The notes beneath the pieces are model-generated. The model worked only from the letters and a program-made list of their open reading frames with translations, was not told the DNA's origin and made no database searches. The position numbers were made by a program, and so were the translations under genes. From Elusimicrobiota bacterium (GTDB lineage: Bacteria; CG03), in assembly GCA_021161625.1 (NCBI GenBank), contig JAGHAG010000143.1, forward strand, positions 1 to 8,337: a DNA stretch of 8,337 nt, written 5' to 3'. Every line of letters starts with the position of its first letter. The first letter of the stretch is position 1. Positions 6,212-8,337 of this stretch are shown piece after piece.

Positions 6212-6901
6212 TTACCACGACCCTGTTGCTCCGCCCCCACCTGAAATTCCACCTCCAAAGCCACCAAAACCACCAAACCCGCCAAAATCTCTACCCCATC
6301 CTCCAGAAGGAATAAAAAACAAAGGAAAAAACCAGAACCTTCCAAAAAGGAAAAACAGCAGAAAAAGAAGAAATAAAAAGTTTGCAAAACCTGACTCTTT
6401 TTTTACAAGTCCCTCATAACCCTGTGGGACAGTAAATGTTATTCCGTATTCTTTTGAAATAATCTGAGCAATTGAAAGCGCACCTGCTACAAGACCCTGA
6501 GAGAAGTTGCCTTTTTTGAAATAAGGAATCATAACTTCTCGAATTATGTCTCCTGCCTTTGCATCATTTATTATTCCTTCAAGACCATAGCCAACTTCAA
6601 TTCTTACCTTTCTTTTTTCAAACGCAAGAAGAATTAAAATCCCGTTGTCTTTTTCCTTTTTTCCAATACCCCATTTTTCAAAAATTTCCACAGCAAACTC
6701 TTCAATGCTTCTTTCAGGAATATCGTAAACAGTAAGAATTGCAAGTTCGCAAGAGGTTTTTCTTTCAAGTTCACGGGAGATTTTTTCAAGATAAATTTTT
6801 GCTTCTCCTGAAAGAACGCCTGCTTTATCTGTGACAAAACCTTCAGGTTTAAGGGCGTAAACAAAAGAAAATAAAATAAAAAGCAGAAGAATTTTTTTCA
6901 T
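6212..6901 (-). CDS. TPM-domain membrane protein with Gly-rich tail (YgcG-like)
   Basis: A 229-residue envelope protein. Residues 1-16 form a signal peptide (Lys-Lys then a hydrophobic stretch, cleavage likely after VYA). Residues about 17-150 are a TPM domain, with the typical FVTDKAGVLS opening, KWGIGKKEKDNGILILLA (77-94) and RIEVGYGLEG (100-109). A membrane segment follows (about 172-197, very rich in Leu and Phe), then a glycine tail of GGF units ending in the conserved-looking GGGGATGSW. The TPM domain should therefore lie outside the membrane. TPM proteins are linked to photosystem repair in plants and to poorly known envelope functions in bacteria; no enzymatic role can be assigned here. 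The ATG overlaps the aroF stop as TAATG, so translation is probably coupled. No strong Shine-Dalgarno is seen. The usual partner lemA is the next gene downstream. Confidence 0.9.
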   Translation of the reverse strand: MKKILLLFILFSFVYALKPEGFVTDKAGVLSGEAKIYLEKISRELERKTSCELAILTVYDIPERSIEEFAVEIFEKWGIGKKEKDNGILILLAFEKRKVRIEVGYGLEGIINDAKAGDIIREVMIPYFKKGNFSQGLVAGALSIAQIISKEYGITFTVPQGYEGLVKKESGFANFLFLLFLLFFLFGRFWFFPLFFIPSGGWGRDFGGFGGFGGFGGGISGGGGATGSW

Positions 6902-7914
6902 TAAACTTTCTTTTCAAGAACTTTTGCAATACAGGAGATATCTTTTACAAGTTTCTTAAAGGTCGGGATGTTTATCGTCTGTGCAGAATCAGAAAGAGCA
7001 GTGTCGGGTTTAATGTGAACCTCAACCATAATTCCATCTGCACCAGCGGCAAGTGCAGCAAGTGCCATTGGAGGGACAAGGTCTCTTTTGCCTGTTGCAT
7101 GGGATGGGTCAACAATCACAGGAAGATGCGTTTCTTTTTTTAAAACAGGAATTGCACTTATATCAAGAGTAAATCTTGTCTGGTCTGAAAAAGTTCTTAT
7201 TCCCCTTTCACAGAGAATTATTTTGCTATTTCCACTACTCATAATATATTCAGCAGCCATAAGAAGTTCTGTTATTGTGGCAGACATTCCTCTTTTAAGA
7301 AGCACAGGTTTTTTTGCCTTTCCAATTTCTTTCAAAAGATTGAAGTTTTGCATGTTTCTCGCACCAATTTGAAGGACATCTGCATACTTTGAAACAACTT
7401 CTATTTGAGAAATTTGCATAACTTCAGTTACAACAGGAAGTCCTGTGATTTTTTTTGCTTGGGCAAGATATTTTAAACCCTCCTCCCCAAGTCCCTGAAA
7501 GGAATAGGGCGAAGTTCTTGGCTTGAAGGCACCTCCTCTCAGGAATTTTGCCCCGCATTTTTTCACTTCTTTTGCAATTGAAATTATTTGTTTTCTGCTT
7601 TCAACAGAGCAGGGCCCTGCAATAATTGCAAAATGTCCCCCGCCAATTTTTGAGTTCCCGACGGTTAATCTTGTGTCTTTTGGGTGTATCTGTCTTGAGG
7701 AAAGTTTGTAGGGTTTTGATATCTGGGCAATTGAGGCAACAGCAGGGTCTGATTCAAAAAACTCTTTAAGAAGTATGGCATTTTCACCAATAACTCCAAC
7801 TGTTATGTCTTTCGCCCCGCGAGAAATATGGGGTCTGAAGCCAAAAGACCGAATTTTGTTTTCAATTCGTTTTATTTCCTTTTTTGAAATACCTCTTTTT
7901 AGAGTTAAAATCAT
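6901..7914 (-). CDS. aroF: 3-deoxy-7-phosphoheptulonate (DAHP) synthase, AroF/Thermotoga type
   Basis: A 337-residue cytosolic enzyme, the first step of the shikimate pathway: phosphoenolpyruvate plus erythrose-4-phosphate gives DAHP. Residues 1-70 form the ferredoxin-like regulatory domain of the Thermotoga maritima type, which in that enzyme mediates inhibition by aromatic amino acids. Residues about 75-337 are the TIM barrel with AGPCSVES (99-106), KPRTSPYSFQG (131-141), GARNMQNF (184-191), KRGMS (207-211), CERGIRTF (235-242) and DPSHATGKRD (269-278). The expected metal ligands C102, H272, E298 and D309 are all present. Length and register agree closely with the T. maritima enzyme as remembered. 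The ATG at 7914 has a strong Shine-Dalgarno 5 nt upstream. The 3' end is fused by TAATG to the TPM gene, an unusual partner. A hisC-like gene lies upstream on the same strand beyond 303 bp of repeats. Confidence 0.96.
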   Translation of the reverse strand: MILTLKRGISKKEIKRIENKIRSFGFRPHISRGAKDITVGVIGENAILLKEFFESDPAVASIAQISKPYKLSSRQIHPKDTRLTVGNSKIGGGHFAIIAGPCSVESRKQIISIAKEVKKCGAKFLRGGAFKPRTSPYSFQGLGEEGLKYLAQAKKITGLPVVTEVMQISQIEVVSKYADVLQIGARNMQNFNLLKEIGKAKKPVLLKRGMSATITELLMAAEYIMSSGNSKIILCERGIRTFSDQTRFTLDISAIPVLKKETHLPVIVDPSHATGKRDLVPPMALAALAAGADGIMVEVHIKPDTALSDSAQTINIPTFKKLVKDISCIAKVLEKKV

Positions 7915-7919
7915 TTTTG

Positions 7920-7926
7920 CCTCCTC
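7920..7926 (-). promoter_or_regulatory. Strong Shine-Dalgarno of aroF
   Basis: GAGGAGG on the minus strand, 5 nt before the ATG at 7914; it fixes the start. Confidence 0.85.
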
Positions 7927-7930
7927 GTTT

Positions 7931-8037
7931 TAGCAAATAGCGAATAGAAAACAGCGACAATAGGGATGAGTAATGAGTAACGCGTAATGAGAGAATAGTG
8001 AATAGTGGACAGTGGAAAGAGGAAAGTGGATAGTGAA
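7931..8037 (+). repeat. Heptad array, fourteen units in two blocks
   Basis: Four units at 7931-7958 (TAGCAAA, TAGCGAA, TAGAAAA, CAGCGAC), nine bases out of register, then ten units at 7968-8037 passing from GAGTAAT types to TAGTGGA types. Bases 7970-8025 are the inverted copy of the array at 6136-6191. Bases 8003-8037 are also an inverted match (28 of 35) to 8165-8199, so this array and the one beside hisC could fold back on each other. No clear aroF promoter is visible in the 303-bp spacer 7915-8217; the arrays and palindrome account for most of it. Confidence 0.85.
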
Positions 8038-8049
8038 AATTTTTGATTT

Positions 8050-8083
8050 CACTTAATCGCTTAATCGCTATTTGCTTAATCGC
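8050..8083 (+). repeat. TTAATCGC octad repeat
   Basis: TTAATCGC at 8053-8060, 8061-8068 and 8076-8083, the last two separated by the 7-nt variant TATTTGC. The start, CACTTAATCGC, is the third copy of the module at 190-200 and 6072-6082. Confidence 0.65.
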
Positions 8084-8109
8084 TCCTACTTTCATTTTTA
8101 ATTTTCTGG

Positions 8110-8151
8110 ATTCCTGCTCCCCGCTTTCGCGAGGACAAGTTCCGCAGGAAT
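8110..8151. repeat. Nested palindrome, ATTCCTGC...GCAGGAAT
   Basis: Outer arms ATTCCTGC (8110-8117) and GCAGGAAT (8144-8151) enclose an inner hairpin TCCCCGC (8118-8124), loop TTTC, GCGAGGA (8129-8135, one mismatch). An eight-base bulge, CAAGTTCC, lies on the right side. It resembles the ATTCC...GGAAT dispersed palindromes known in several bacterial lineages, such as Neisseria dRS3. It sits between two inverted heptad arrays. Confidence 0.75.
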
Positions 8152-8162
8152 GACAGACTGCC

Positions 8163-8217
8163 TATTCTCTGTCCTCTATCCTCTATCCACTGTCCTCTGT
8201 CCACTTTTTACTAACCT
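8163..8217 (-). repeat. Heptad array abutting the hisC stop
   Basis: Units in exact register from TATTCTC through TGTCCTC, TATCCTC, TATCCAC, TGTCCTC, TGTCCAC to TTTTTAC and TAACCT(C). The register runs up to the first base of the hisC stop codon with no spacer. It shares 16 identical bases (8193-8208) with 168-183. Confidence 0.8.
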
Positions 8218-8337
8218 CTATGCTAAATTCAAGAGTTCTTTCAGAAAAATTTTATTTTCTTCAGGTGTTCCAATTGTAACTCTGATATACTGTGGAAGTT
8301 CATACTCATCCATTGCCCTTACAATAACGCCTCTTTC
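8218..8337 (-). CDS. hisC: Histidinol-phosphate aminotransferase-like protein, C-terminal 39 residues
   Basis: Only the 3' end lies in the window; the gene continues past the right edge. The visible residues read ERGVIVRAMDEYELPQYIRV, then TIGTPEEN, then a short helix ending in LNLA. This is the typical end of class I/II aminotransferases of the HisC type: the RGV(I)VR strand, then YIRVTIGTPEEN carrying the Arg that binds the substrate carboxylate. HisC converts imidazole acetol phosphate to histidinol phosphate; close relatives act on aromatic or prephenate substrates, and the downstream DAHP synthase makes an aromatic role possible. The visible part is too short to decide. The stop is a TAG, followed directly by a heptad repeat array. 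Confidence 0.85.
   Translation of the reverse strand, partial: ERGVIVRAMDEYELPQYIRVTIGTPEENKIFLKELLNLA

Noticed and set aside
7862..8095. 77-codon minus-strand reading frame over the hisC-aroF spacer
   Set aside because: It consists mainly of translated heptad and octad repeats and overlaps the start of aroF, whose own start and ribosome site are strong.
7931..8217. Possible CRISPR array
   Set aside because: Periods are only 7-8 nt, units are degenerate and contiguous, and there are no repeats of about 25-37 nt alternating with unique spacers; no cas gene is present.

Overview
The window is an AT-rich stretch of a bacterial genome. It holds eight protein genes, seven complete and one cut by the right edge, and three intergenic regions filled with short-period repeats and palindromes. 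Bacterial features are the -10 promoter hexamers, two strong AGGAGG ribosome binding sites on the minus strand, and an AbiEii-type toxin-antitoxin pair. The DAHP synthase is of the Thermotoga type. Together with the repeat-laden spacers this suggests an uncultured, deep-branching or candidate-phylum bacterium. The phylum cannot be fixed from this sequence; archaeal origin seems unlikely.

Layout. Bases 1-244 are non-coding: a nested hairpin element, a 7-nt-period array, and an extended -10 promoter sitting right against the first start codon. Bases 245-4273 (+) form a tight three-gene trehalose operon with overlapping ends: a fused trehalose-6-phosphate synthase/phosphatase, a DUF5752-like protein of unknown function that is internally duplicated, and a TreT-like GT4 trehalose synthase. 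Bases 4415-5352 (+) hold a DUF6922-like antitoxin and an AbiEii nucleotidyltransferase toxin, again with overlapping ends. The toxin gene converges on lemA (5349-5918, -), sharing the four bases TTAA that form both stop codons. Further right on the minus strand, in transcription order, come the 3' end of a hisC-like aminotransferase, a 303-bp repeat spacer, DAHP synthase (aroF type), a TPM-domain membrane protein joined to it by a TAATG overlap, a repeat spacer of about 290 bp, and lemA.

How the genes work together. The operon encodes two independent routes to trehalose: UDP-glucose plus glucose-6-phosphate through OtsA/OtsB, and NDP-glucose plus glucose through TreT. A protein of unknown role lies between them. 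The toxin-antitoxin pair looks like an independent cassette. DAHP synthase and the HisC-like enzyme fit amino-acid (aromatic/histidine) biosynthesis. LemA and TPM proteins are frequent genomic neighbours, with an envelope role that is poorly defined.

The most unusual content is non-coding. Degenerate arrays with exact 7- or 8-nt periods, compact GC-rich hairpins and a recurring CA(C/T)TT(T/A)ATCGC module recur in each of the three large spacers. Two of the heptad arrays (6136-6191 and 7970-8025) are inverted copies matching at 50 of 56 positions without gaps, with unit order conserved. They therefore behave as one dispersed composite element and not as random simple repeats. Also notable are two extended -10 promoters 6-7 nt before start codons that lack a Shine-Dalgarno, which predict leaderless mRNAs.
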